Shown: one piece after another, positions 55,566 through 64,000 of the stretch
Layout of the letters: the number at the start of each line of letters is the position of its first letter
Numbering within the stretch: the first letter of the stretch is position 1
Source of the DNA: Alcanivoracaceae bacterium
Lineage (GTDB): Bacteria; Pseudomonadota; Gammaproteobacteria; Pseudomonadales; Alcanivoracaceae
Reading direction: 5' to 3'
Length of the DNA stretch: 64,000 nucleotides
NCBI GenBank assembly: GCA_029213045.1
Contig: JARGPN010000008.1
Location: 31,578 to 95,577 of the forward strand
Notes under the pieces: model-generated
What the model was told of the DNA's origin: nothing
What the model saw: only the letters and a program-made list of their open reading frames with translations
Database searches by the model: none
Position numbers and translations under genes: made by a program

Positions 55566-57287
55566 GTGGAAAAGCTCTCCGGTGCGGAGATGGTTGTCCG
55601 TGCTCTGCAGGACGAGGGAGTTGAATTTTTATTCGGCTACCCTGGCGGCGCGGTACTGCACATTTACGACGCGATTTTTCAGCAAGACACGGTGAACCAC
55701 ATCCTCGTGCGCCACGAACAAGCGGCCACGCACGCTGCGGATGGCTATGCGCGCTCTACCGGTAAGCCTGGTGTTGTGCTGGTAACGTCCGGTCCTGGCG
55801 CCACGAATGCGGTCACCGGTATCGCCACGGCGTATATGGATTCCATCCCAATGGTGGTGCTCTCAGGGCAGGTGCGTTCCGACTGGATTGGCGATGACGC
55901 CTTCCAAGAAACGGACATGATCGGTATTTGCCGTCCTATCGTTAAGCATAGCTTTTCTATTCGTGATACTGCGGATATTCCGGAGGTCATGAAGAAAGCA
56001 TTCTATATCGCCACGACTGGCCGTCCGGGCCCAGTACTGATTGATATCCCTAAGGATCTCACCAGTCCCATGGCGAAATTCCCGTACGAATACCCCAGCA
56101 AAGTGAAGATGCGCTCTTACAACCCCGTTGTGCGTGGCCATTCAGGTCAGATTCGCAAAGCGGTGGAAGAAATGCTGAAAGCTAAGCGCCCTGTTATTTA
56201 TGCTGGCGGTGGTGTTGTGCAAGGCGATGCGAGCGAGTTCTTAATTAATTTGGCCCGTGAGCTTAACTACCCTGTTACGAACACTTTGATGGGATTGGGT
56301 TCGTATCCGGCAACGGATCGCCAGCACCTTGGCATGCTTGGCATGCACGGTACCTACGAAGCCAACATGGCGATGCATAATGCGGACTTTATTTTGGCGG
56401 CGGGCGCACGGTTTGACGATCGCGTGACCAACGACACTAAAAAGTTCGCCCCCGGCGCAACGATCGTGCATATCGATGTGGATCCGGCTGCGATTTCTAA
56501 AAACGTACGCGCGGACATTCCCATTGTTGGTCCCGTTGAACATGTGCTCGAAGAAATGCTGAGCATTGTGAAAGAAATCGCCACCAAGCCAGATGCAAAA
56601 TCCTTGGCGCGCTGGTGGGAAGAGATTGACGGTTGGCGTGACCATCATGGCCTGCGCTATGAAAAAAATGACAATGGCCTGCTGAAACCGCAGCAAGTGG
56701 TTGAAAGCTTGTACCGCGCCACGAACGGTAATGCTTACGTCACGTCAGACGTTGGCCAGCACCAAATGTTCGCCGCGCAGTTTTATAAGTTCGATAAGCC
56801 ACGCCAATGGATCAACTCAGGTGGTCTTGGCACCATGGGCTTTGGCTTGCCGTCGGCGATGGGTGTGCAGTTTGCGTTCCCTGATTCGATGGTGGCTTGT
56901 GTCACCGGCGAAGCGTCGATCCAGATGAACATTCAGGAGCTATCGACCTGTTTGCAATATCATCTGCCGATCAAAATCATCAACATCAACAACCAATCAT
57001 TGGGCATGGTGCGCCAATGGCAGGATATGCAGTATGGCGGCCGTCATAGTCAGTCATACATGGAGTCCCTGCCGGACTTCGTCAAGCTGGCGGAGTCGTA
57101 TGGTCATGTCGGTATCAAGGTCGAAAAGGCGGATCAGCTCGATGAAGCTATGGATCGCGCGTTTAGTTTGAAAGATCGATTGGTATTCCTAGACGTGTAT
57201 GTCGATCCGACTGAGCACGTCTATCCGATGCATATTGCTGACAGTTCAATGCGCGATATGTGGCTAAGCAAAACGGAGAGAACCTAA
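55566..57287 (+). CDS. ilvI: Acetolactate synthase large (catalytic) subunit
   Basis: A 573-residue ThDP enzyme starting with GTG (55566) as [18 protein letters not shown] precedes it. [13 protein letters not shown] and [14 protein letters not shown] form the ThDP/catalytic Glu region; the FAD-binding and C-terminal ThDP domains follow. The ThDP/Mg motif, usually GDGS, reads G448-E-A-S451. Makes acetolactate and acetohydroxybutyrate, the first common step of Val/Leu/Ile synthesis. ilvH starts 2 bp after the stop. Confidence 0.95.
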   Translation: MEKLSGAEMVVRALQDEGVEFLFGYPGGAVLHIYDAIFQQDTVNHILVRHEQAATHAADGYARSTGKPGVVLVTSGPGATNAVTGIATAYMDSIPMVVLSGQVRSDWIGDDAFQETDMIGICRPIVKHSFSIRDTADIPEVMKKAFYIATTGRPGPVLIDIPKDLTSPMAKFPYEYPSKVKMRSYNPVVRGHSGQIRKAVEEMLKAKRPVIYAGGGVVQGDASEFLINLARELNYPVTNTLMGLGSYPATDRQHLGMLGMHGTYEANMAMHNADFILAAGARFDDRVTNDTKKFAPGATIVHIDVDPAAISKNVRADIPIVGPVEHVLEEMLSIVKEIATKPDAKSLARWWEEIDGWRDHHGLRYEKNDNGLLKPQQVVESLYRATNGNAYVTSDVGQHQMFAAQFYKFDKPRQWINSGGLGTMGFGLPSAMGVQFAFPDSMVACVTGEASIQMNIQELSTCLQYHLPIKIININNQSLGMVRQWQDMQYGGRHSQSYMESLPDFVKLAESYGHVGIKVEKADQLDEAMDRAFSLKDRLVFLDVYVDPTEHVYPMHIADSSMRDMWLSKTERT

Positions 57288-57289
57288 TC

Positions 57290-57778
57290 ATGCGACGCAT
57301 TATCTCGATCCTGATGGAAAACGAGCCGGGTGCTTTGTCTCGTGTGGTGGGCCTGTTCGCGCAGCGCGGCTACAACATCGAAACATTGACGGTGGCGCCT
57401 ACTGAAGACAAAACCTTGTCTCGATTGACGCTCACCACCTACGGTGATGATAAAAAAATTGAGCAAATTACTAAGCAGCTCAACAAGTTAATTGAAGTGG
57501 TAAAGCTGGTTGATTTGACCGAAGGGCCGCATGTTGAGCGTGAAATCATGCTCATCAAGATCAAGGCCACGGGTGCTCAGCGTGCGGAGGTGAAGCGTAC
57601 GGTGGACATCTTTCGGGGACAGATTGTCGACGTCACCAACAGCTTGTACACCGTACAACTGGCCGGTACGACCGATAAATTGGATGCTTTTATAGGTGCC
57701 GTTGAGGCGCAGGTGATGGAAGTCGTGCGCTCTGGCGTATCTGGCATTGCCCGCGGTGAAAAGGTTCTAAGCATTTAG
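57290..57778 (+). CDS. ilvH: Acetolactate synthase small (regulatory) subunit
   Basis: A 162-residue protein with an N-terminal ACT domain (RRIISILMENEPGALSRVV, split) and a C-terminal regulatory domain. Confers valine feedback inhibition on IlvI. GGAG precedes the ATG at 57290; the longer frame from 57260 lies inside ilvI. Confidence 0.95.
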   Translation: MRRIISILMENEPGALSRVVGLFAQRGYNIETLTVAPTEDKTLSRLTLTTYGDDKKIEQITKQLNKLIEVVKLVDLTEGPHVEREIMLIKIKATGAQRAEVKRTVDIFRGQIVDVTNSLYTVQLAGTTDKLDAFIGAVEAQVMEVVRSGVSGIARGEKVLSI

Positions 57779-57822
57779 CTCCGCGTTTAGCGGGGCAGCT
57801 TTAATCGTTATTTAGTTGATAG

Positions 57823-58914
<1,092 letters not shown>

Positions 58915-58933
58915 TTTGTTGATTGGTTTTGTG

Positions 58934-58962
58934 AAAAACGCGGCTTAGGCCGCGTTTTTTTT
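58934..58962 (+). terminator. Rho-independent terminator of ilvC
   Basis: AAAAACGCGGC (58934-58944) pairs with GCCGCGTTTTT (58949-58959), loop TTAG, followed by T8 to 58962. Confidence 0.93.
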
Positions 58963-58986
58963 ATGTCTTTTAAAATGTTGTTGGAG

Positions 58987-59583
58987 TTAGGCGTCGAGGC
59001 CTAAATCGCGAAGTCGCGCGATAGCTTGCCCTCGATGGCTCACGGACAGTTTTTCATAAATGATCGAGACGTAGTTTTTTACCGTACCGTTACTGAGCGC
59101 CAAATGATCGGCTATTTCGGTGTTACTCCGACCCGCCGCTAACGCTCGCACAATCTGAAGTTCGCGAGCAGTGAACATTTCCAGCGCCGTGTGAGAGCGC
59201 TGCGGCCGCCAATACCGTCCGTTGCCAACCGCGATGATCGCGTTCTTTAGTTCGTCCGCCGAGCAATGCTTGCTCAGCCAGCCCCGCGCGCCAAGGCCCA
59301 TTCCTTGCTCAAGTAATATTGGATCTTCCACTGACGTTAAAAATAAAACGGGCAGCGTTGGGTGAGTTTCTTTAAGTCTCACCATTACGGCGATGCCATC
59401 CATGCCGCGCATACGGACATCCAGTAGTACTACATCAAGCTGCATGCCGTCGTTAAGAGAGTGAATCAGCTTATTGCCATCGTCACTGTTGAACGCAACA
59501 TTCATGTCGCCGAAATTTTTTATGATGAGGGCGAGTCCCTCTCGCACGATTTTTTGGTCATCAATAATTGCAATGCGTGTCAT
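58987..59583 (-). CDS. NarL/LuxR-family response regulator
   Basis: A 198-residue response regulator. Receiver domain with D8/D9 acidic pocket, phospho-acceptor D55 (VVLLDVRM) and a LuxR-type HTH at 135-195 (FTARELQIVRALAAGRSNTEIADHLALSNGTVKNYV). Pairs with the kinase gene that overlaps its start by 4 nt (ATGA). Target genes unknown; pssA or other membrane-lipid genes are a guess from location. Confidence 0.9.
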   Translation of the reverse strand: MTRIAIIDDQKIVREGLALIIKNFGDMNVAFNSDDGNKLIHSLNDGMQLDVVLLDVRMRGMDGIAVMVRLKETHPTLPVLFLTSVEDPILLEQGMGLGARGWLSKHCSADELKNAIIAVGNGRYWRPQRSHTALEMFTARELQIVRALAAGRSNTEIADHLALSNGTVKNYVSIIYEKLSVSHRGQAIARLRDLGLDA

Positions 59584-60830
59584 TTAATCTCTGCCGGAAA
59601 ATAGAGCTCTGCCACAAATAGGTAAGGGCTGGGGCGAAAACGCACAAATTGCCCGCCAATGGCGAGCATGCGCTGATGCATGGAATCTAGCCCCATGCCT
59701 GATTCTCCTGTGCGTGTGCGGCTGGCCGCATTGGTTATGCGCAAGCAAACGAGTTTGTCGTGCTGCTCGAATTGCAGAGAGATTTTTTCAGAGGCGCTGT
59801 GCTTTAAACAATTGGTAAGTGCTTCGCCCAGACAAATCATCACGGTTTGTTGAGTGCGATCTGACACGGCGATGCTGTGGGGCGCGTTCTCTATGGCGAT
59901 GCGCAATGATGGAATTTGCTGCACGAGTTGATGAATATCGTTGAGCAAGGGCTGGCTGATTGCCGGTGGGCGATGCGTGAGGATATCTCTAAAGCATTGA
60001 TCCAGTCGTTGCAGTGCCAGCTTTGCTTCGTGTAAATGCGCGCTAGTTTTGGCGCTTTTGTCTTGTTGCTCTAGGTGTATGAGCTGTGTGTTTAGCGAGG
60101 TGATTTCATGGCCTAGGCGGTCATGGAATTCTCGAGAGAGTCTGAGGCGCTCGGCGAGACGAGAGGCTTCATAGAGCTCTTGCTGGGCTTGTTCAAGTCG
60201 CTTATGCAAAGTGCGAAAGTGTTTAGAGGCTGCGCGTTGGTCTAAGAAGCTGCGACCCACTAACCAAACAACGCTTTGCTGAATGGCGCACACGCCTGCC
60301 AAAATCCACGGGGCTTCTAGTGCGGAACTCCAGCCAATTAATGTTGACGATGACAGCATGGCGAGCATCGCAGGCATTTGTGATAGGCGGTTGAGGTAAG
60401 GAGCGTAAAGAACGGAAAACATACTCAGCGCAAAGGCGTCCGCGCCACTGGCTTGCGTTTGTCGCATGATAATCACGGCGCAACCGTGGCCAAGAATCAA
60501 TGCACACCAGTTGAGCCCGTCATGGTTGTCGGTAATGCCGGGTGTTGGGTGCCGTAGTAGGGCGCCAGAAAGGCGTAACGCGTTACCGACGTAAACCCCG
60601 CTGCTGAGTAACGCGAGGCCGACCAGTTCTCTATTTGCTTCGGGGTGCAGAATGAGCGTGATCGTGGCAAAGAGCCATGCGACCCAGCCTATAAAAAATG
60701 CCCAAAACAGCCATCCGCCATCGAGCTTAAAAATGGCAGTAATGAGACGTGCGAGATCGGACGCCGGCTTAGGTAAATGTGCCAGCAGTAATTTCTCAGA
60801 AGCTTTGATCAGCGTTGGGACGTTTTTCAT
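59580..60830 (-). CDS. DesK/NarX-type sensor histidine kinase
   Basis: A 416-residue membrane kinase. Six hydrophobic segments at about 38-205 without a separate sensor domain, then a HisKA_3 dimerisation domain with phosphoacceptor in SREFHDRLGHEITSLN, and a reduced HATPase_c (GEALTNCLKHS, GMGLDSMHQRM). The architecture is like DesK of Bacillus, which senses membrane thickness/fluidity. ATG at 60830 starts MKNVPTLIKAS; an upstream frame is not supported. It faces pssA. Confidence 0.88.
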   Translation of the reverse strand: MKNVPTLIKASEKLLLAHLPKPASDLARLITAIFKLDGGWLFWAFFIGWVAWLFATITLILHPEANRELVGLALLSSGVYVGNALRLSGALLRHPTPGITDNHDGLNWCALILGHGCAVIIMRQTQASGADAFALSMFSVLYAPYLNRLSQMPAMLAMLSSSTLIGWSSALEAPWILAGVCAIQQSVVWLVGRSFLDQRAASKHFRTLHKRLEQAQQELYEASRLAERLRLSREFHDRLGHEITSLNTQLIHLEQQDKSAKTSAHLHEAKLALQRLDQCFRDILTHRPPAISQPLLNDIHQLVQQIPSLRIAIENAPHSIAVSDRTQQTVMICLGEALTNCLKHSASEKISLQFEQHDKLVCLRITNAASRTRTGESGMGLDSMHQRMLAIGGQFVRFRPSPYLFVAELYFPAEIK

Positions 60831-61081
60831 GGTCTTGTGAGTCTGGCGCTCCCCGTTTCTTATAGTACGTCTGCGATCGTGGCGTAAGGCTAGATAGTAC
60901 AACACTTGGTGGGCCTGACCGTGTGGGCAATTTTGTCGTCTTTTCGTTGTCGCAAGGCGGTTTTCTCGTGGTATGACGCGCAGCGTTTAACGGGGCAGGG
61001 GTTATTGCGCGGATAAGCGCGCGCCACCATTTTTTGTTGTTAGCAAAACCGCTACACTGGCGCACATTCGCGGAGGATGTA

Positions 61082-61879
61082 ATGAGCGACGACAAGCCAA
61101 CAACTGAAAAATTAGAAGATCCTTCTTTTGAAGTGATTGAGACGGACCATCAGCGCCAAGTTCGGCACAAAGGCGTTTACCTGTTGCCCAACCTGTTTAC
61201 GACCGGCGCCTTGTTCGCCGGCTTTTACGCCATTGTGGCGGCCATGAATGCACAGTTTGATAACGCGGCGATCGGTATCGTGGTTGCGGGTGTATTAGAT
61301 GGGCTGGATGGTGGTGTTGCTCGTCTGACCAATACGCAAAGTAAATTTGGCGCCGAATACGACTCCTTGTCGGATTGCGTCGCCTTTGGCGTTGCCCCGG
61401 GATTGGTTGCCTATGCGTGGGCGTTAACGGATTTGGGTAAGCTTGGCTGGGTGGCGGCCTTTATTTATGTCGCCTGCGCGGCCCTGCGCTTGGCTCGCTT
61501 TAATGTACAGGCGGAAACATCCGATAAGCGCTTTTTCATTGGCTTGCCTAGCCCAAGTGGCGCGGGTTTAGTGGCGACGTTGGTGTGGCTGGGCGCTAGT
61601 CGAGGTTTGGATGGCAACGATATTTCTTGGTTGGTGGCGTTTATTACCGCTGCCACGGGACTGCTGATGGTGTCGTCGGTGCGTTACCAAAGCTTTAAAG
61701 AGTTTCACATCGGTCGTGTGCCAGTGCGTGCGCTGCTTGGTGTGATCGTCGCCTTTGCAATTGTCGTGCTAGACCCTCCGTTGGTGTTGGCTGCGGTGGC
61801 GGTGATATACATAGGTAGCGGTGTGGTGCTTGATGTTGTTCGCCGGTTCCGCGAGCGTAAAAAGAAAGTCACTGACTGA
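61082..61879 (+). CDS. pssA: CDP-diacylglycerol-serine O-phosphatidyltransferase
   Basis: A 265-residue CDP-alcohol phosphatidyltransferase of the Bacillus-like membrane type. The full motif D73-x2-D76-G-x2-A-R81-x8-G90-x3-D94-x3-D98 is present. Several membrane helices. Makes phosphatidylserine, precursor of phosphatidylethanolamine. GGAGGAT precedes the ATG at 61082. Divergent from the DesK-like kinase. Confidence 0.93.
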   Translation: MSDDKPTTEKLEDPSFEVIETDHQRQVRHKGVYLLPNLFTTGALFAGFYAIVAAMNAQFDNAAIGIVVAGVLDGLDGGVARLTNTQSKFGAEYDSLSDCVAFGVAPGLVAYAWALTDLGKLGWVAAFIYVACAALRLARFNVQAETSDKRFFIGLPSPSGAGLVATLVWLGASRGLDGNDISWLVAFITAATGLLMVSSVRYQSFKEFHIGRVPVRALLGVIVAFAIVVLDPPLVLAAVAVIYIGSGVVLDVVRRFRERKKKVTD

Positions 61880-61947
61880 AACATTGACGCGCTCGTTGCA
61901 TCCAATAGGCTAGATTCCTATGAAATGGATGCAACGAGGCTGTGCCA

Positions 61948-62952
61948 ATGCTGATCAAAACGCGTAAAGCGAGCGATATACCCTCCTCTGAGATTACCCC
62001 TGAGTCTGTTTATCTAAACCGCCGCCATTTTATGGCCGCGCTTGCCGGCGGTGCCGTGGCGAGCGGTATGTCAGGCAATGCGTTGGCGCTGGTGGGCAAC
62101 CCGGCTGCGGAAGATGCAGGGCGCCCAAAGTGGTGGCGAAACGCCGTGGAGCAGCGTGTAGACGGAATGCCCAACGCGAAGGATTCTTTGACGCCTTATT
62201 CGGATGCCACCCGTTATAACAACTTTTATGAGTTTGGCACCGGCAAGACCGATCCGTCTGAATATGCGGGCAAATTCAAAACAGATCCTTGGCAAGTGAC
62301 GATTGATGGCGAGGTCGGCAAGCCTGGCACCTTCACACTAGAAGACATTCTCAAGCCCCATCCTCTTGAAGAGCGTATTTACCGTTTCCGCTGTGTGGAA
62401 GCTTGGTCCATGGTGGTGCCTTGGGTTGGGTTTTCCTTGGCAGATTTAATCAAACGCTTCGAGCCAACTTCAAAAGCAAAGTATGTCGCCTTCGAGACGC
62501 TGTATGACCCTGAACAGATGCCGGGGCAATCTTCGCGTTTCTCCGGCATTAAGTGGCCGTATGTAGAAGGATTGCGTCTAGATGAAGCAATGAACCCGCT
62601 CACCATGATGGTGGTGGGGTTGTACGGCCGGACGCTACCGAATCAGAACGGTGCGCCGTTGCGCTTGATGGTGCCCTGGAAATACGGCTTTAAATCGATT
62701 AAGTCGATCGTGAAAATTACCCTAACTGAAAAGCAGCCGCCGACTACGTGGAATCTTCTTGCGCCTGGGGAGTATGGGTTTTACTCAAATGTGAACCCCT
62801 TGGTCGACCATCCTCGATGGAGTCAGTCGCGCGAACGGCGGCTGCCCAACTCGTTGTTTGATCCAAACTGGCACGACACCCAAATGTTCAATGGTTACGA
62901 GGAAGAGGTCGCCTCGTTGTATAAGGGCATGGATCTGAAGAAATTCTATTAA
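61948..62952 (+). CDS. msrP: Periplasmic methionine sulfoxide reductase, molybdopterin subunit
   Basis: A 334-residue protein with a twin-arginine signal (R25-R26-H-F-M) and a sulfite-oxidase fold. C149 (FRCVEAWSM) ligates molybdenum. Reduces oxidised methionine in periplasmic proteins, with electrons from MsrQ. CGAGG precedes the ATG at 61948. msrQ starts at the stop (TAATG). Confidence 0.94.
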   Translation: MLIKTRKASDIPSSEITPESVYLNRRHFMAALAGGAVASGMSGNALALVGNPAAEDAGRPKWWRNAVEQRVDGMPNAKDSLTPYSDATRYNNFYEFGTGKTDPSEYAGKFKTDPWQVTIDGEVGKPGTFTLEDILKPHPLEERIYRFRCVEAWSMVVPWVGFSLADLIKRFEPTSKAKYVAFETLYDPEQMPGQSSRFSGIKWPYVEGLRLDEAMNPLTMMVVGLYGRTLPNQNGAPLRLMVPWKYGFKSIKSIVKITLTEKQPPTTWNLLAPGEYGFYSNVNPLVDHPRWSQSRERRLPNSLFDPNWHDTQMFNGYEEEVASLYKGMDLKKFY

Positions 62953-63566
62953 TGAAACGGTTGTCGAAATTGCTGTGGGTGATGTGGCCGCTTGGCTGCG
63001 TGCCTTTTGTGGTGTTGCTGTGGCAAGGGCTTAGTGGGGCGCTTGGTCCAGATCCGGCCAAAACGTTTGTCGCGCAGTTGGGCTGGTGGGCGTTTATCGG
63101 ATTATTGCTGACATTATCAGCGCGTCCGTTGGCGTTGTGGTTGAAGCAGCCGTGGCTGGTTGCCTTGCGCCGAACCTTCGGGTTGCTGTCATTCGCCTAT
63201 GCGTCTTTGCACCTGATCGCTTGGGCGTGGTTATTGCTGGGGTGGGATGTTCGGTATATCGGCGATGAACTCAGCAAGCGTCCCTATATCATTGTTGGTG
63301 TTAGTGCATGGTTGTGCTTGTTGCCATTGGCGGTGACTAGCACAAGAAATAGTCGGCGCAAGCTCGGAAAAAAATGGGTGCGCTTGCATAAGCTCATTTT
63401 TCCAGCGGTGCTTTTAGTGCTGGTTCATGATTTCTGGATTCAGAAAAGTGGCTACACGGAGCAAGTTGTTTTTGCCTTGGTCCTTTTTGTGCTGTTGGGA
63501 TGGCGTTTAATGGAATATTACAAACGCCGTAAAAACGCACAGTTAGCTGCTTTTTCAGCCCGTTAG
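62952..63566 (+). CDS. msrQ: Membrane heme b subunit of the MsrPQ system
   Basis: A 204-residue protein with about six membrane helices and ferric-reductase-like His residues (LHLIAWAWLL, WVRLHKLIF, LVHDFW). It carries electrons from the quinone pool to MsrP. Start shares one base with the msrP stop. Confidence 0.93.
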   Translation: MKRLSKLLWVMWPLGCVPFVVLLWQGLSGALGPDPAKTFVAQLGWWAFIGLLLTLSARPLALWLKQPWLVALRRTFGLLSFAYASLHLIAWAWLLLGWDVRYIGDELSKRPYIIVGVSAWLCLLPLAVTSTRNSRRKLGKKWVRLHKLIFPAVLLVLVHDFWIQKSGYTEQVVFALVLFVLLGWRLMEYYKRRKNAQLAAFSAR

Positions 63567-63600
63567 CGCGGGATATTTGTACGCAACGCTTAAATGATGA

Positions 63601-63657
63601 ACGTTTGAAAAAAAGTTTATGAAAAGTTGTTGACTCTCAACCCCGTCTCCCTAGAAT
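63601..63657 (+). promoter_or_regulatory. rRNA operon promoter with UP-like element
   Basis: TTGACT (63630-63635), 16-nt spacer, TAGAAT (63652-63657), followed by a GC-rich discriminator ACGCGCCC. The upstream 63601-63628 is A/T-rich with A- and T-tracts, like a UP element or Fis region. The 63567-63629 gap after msrQ shows no gene. Confidence 0.75.
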
Positions 63658-63686
63658 ACGCGCCCACAGCGACGGCATGTCGCAAC

Positions 63687-63698
63687 GCTCTTTAACAA
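63687..63698 (+). promoter_or_regulatory. rRNA antitermination boxA
   Basis: GCTCTTTAACAA matches the boxA element of E. coli rrn leaders, where NusB/S10 bind. It lies 170 nt before the 16S 5' end. Confidence 0.8.
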
Positions 63699-63858
63699 TC
63701 AGGCAGACAAACGTGTGGGAACCTGTTTGGAGTGGTATCTGCAAAGATATCGGTTCTAAACAAGTTTTCTACTCGTCAATGTATGAGTAGTAATTTGCGA
63801 TGAACTGAGCATGTATTAAGTGCCTGATCTTAGGAGAGGGACACTTTAAAAGCTTTTT

Positions 63859-64000
63859 GAACTGAAGAGTTTGATCATGGCTCAGATTGAACGCTGGCGG
63901 CAGGCCTAACACATGCAAGTCGAGCGGCAGCACGGGAGCTTGCTCCTGGTGGCGAGCGGCGGACGGGTGAGTAACGCGTGGGAATCTACCCTTTTGTGGG
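63859..64000 (+). rRNA. rrs: 16S ribosomal RNA (5' end, partial)
   Basis: GAACTGAAGAGTTTGATCATG aligns to the 5' end of E. coli 16S (AAATTGAAGAG), with the conserved AGAGTTTGATCATGGCTCAG at 63866 (given here in two parts). 142 nt are in the window, through helix V1 (GAGCGGCAGC ... GGTGGCGAGC). The 5' end is set by alignment, not by processing data. The sequence is clearly gammaproteobacterial. Confidence 0.96.

Overview
The window is chromosomal DNA from a gammaproteobacterium, most likely a marine, lipid-metabolising one. Evidence for this is the gene order ispB-rplU-rpmA-obgE-proB / rpsT-murJ-ribF-ileS-lspA-fkpB-ispH followed by a type IV minor-pilin operon, thiO, pilRS and nadE (a Pseudomonas-like order), a Marinobacter-type fatty acyl-CoA reductase, and the first 142 nt of a gammaproteobacterial 16S rRNA at the right edge. 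I cannot fix the genus; a Spongiibacteraceae/Cellvibrionales or Marinobacter-like lineage is a guess. I see no prophage, insertion sequence, CRISPR array or tRNA gene.

Left third (1-24 kb), accessory and metabolic. A fatty-alcohol locus (GMC alcohol oxidase, an SDR, and a two-domain fatty acyl-CoA reductase) is transcribed leftward and faces a FabR-like TetR regulator across a 392-bp region. That region holds three ACAC(G/T)TGT-type sites, two of them just downstream of the predicted -10 boxes of the two divergent promoters. Then follow a two-CxxC protein, a small membrane protein, a nitroreductase, an ABM-fold protein, a 7TM hybrid histidine kinase, a stand-alone molybdopterin oxidoreductase, an outer-membrane barrel protein, an AarF/UbiB-type kinase and a phasin-like protein with three repeats. 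An AraC regulator precedes a run of genes (DECR-like SDR, HIT, CPXCG, enoyl-CoA isomerase-like) that looks like auxiliary beta-oxidation of unsaturated fatty acids. A TetR/membrane desaturase pair, an Rdx (SelW-like) protein and a YajG-like lipoprotein come next.

Middle (23-51 kb), conserved core. IspB supplies the quinone side chain; L21, L27 and S20 are ribosomal; ObgE, ProB, MurJ, RibF, IleRS, LspA, FkpB and IspH follow in close order with overlapping starts. The fimU-pilV-pilW-pilX-pilY1-pilE operon encodes the pilus-initiation complex, with a separate convergent GspH/FimT pseudopilin, thiO, the PilR/PilS two-component system and a PP0621-like protein. Then come nadE, bamD, rluD and pgeF.

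Right part (52-64 kb). clpB has a heat-shock-like promoter. ilvI-ilvH-ilvC encode branched-chain amino-acid synthesis behind a long leader, followed by a NarL/DesK-type two-component pair, pssA, the periplasmic methionine sulfoxide repair pair msrP-msrQ, and the promoter, boxA and 5' end of an rRNA operon.

A recurring theme is control of acyl-chain and membrane lipid composition: FabR-like regulator with the acyl-CoA reductase, TetR with the desaturase, AraC with the isomerase/reductase genes, and a DesK-like kinase beside pssA. I found no obviously new multi-gene system. The best leads are the FabR-like regulon at the fatty-alcohol locus, the domain duplication there, the composite PilY1, and the ilvI leader.
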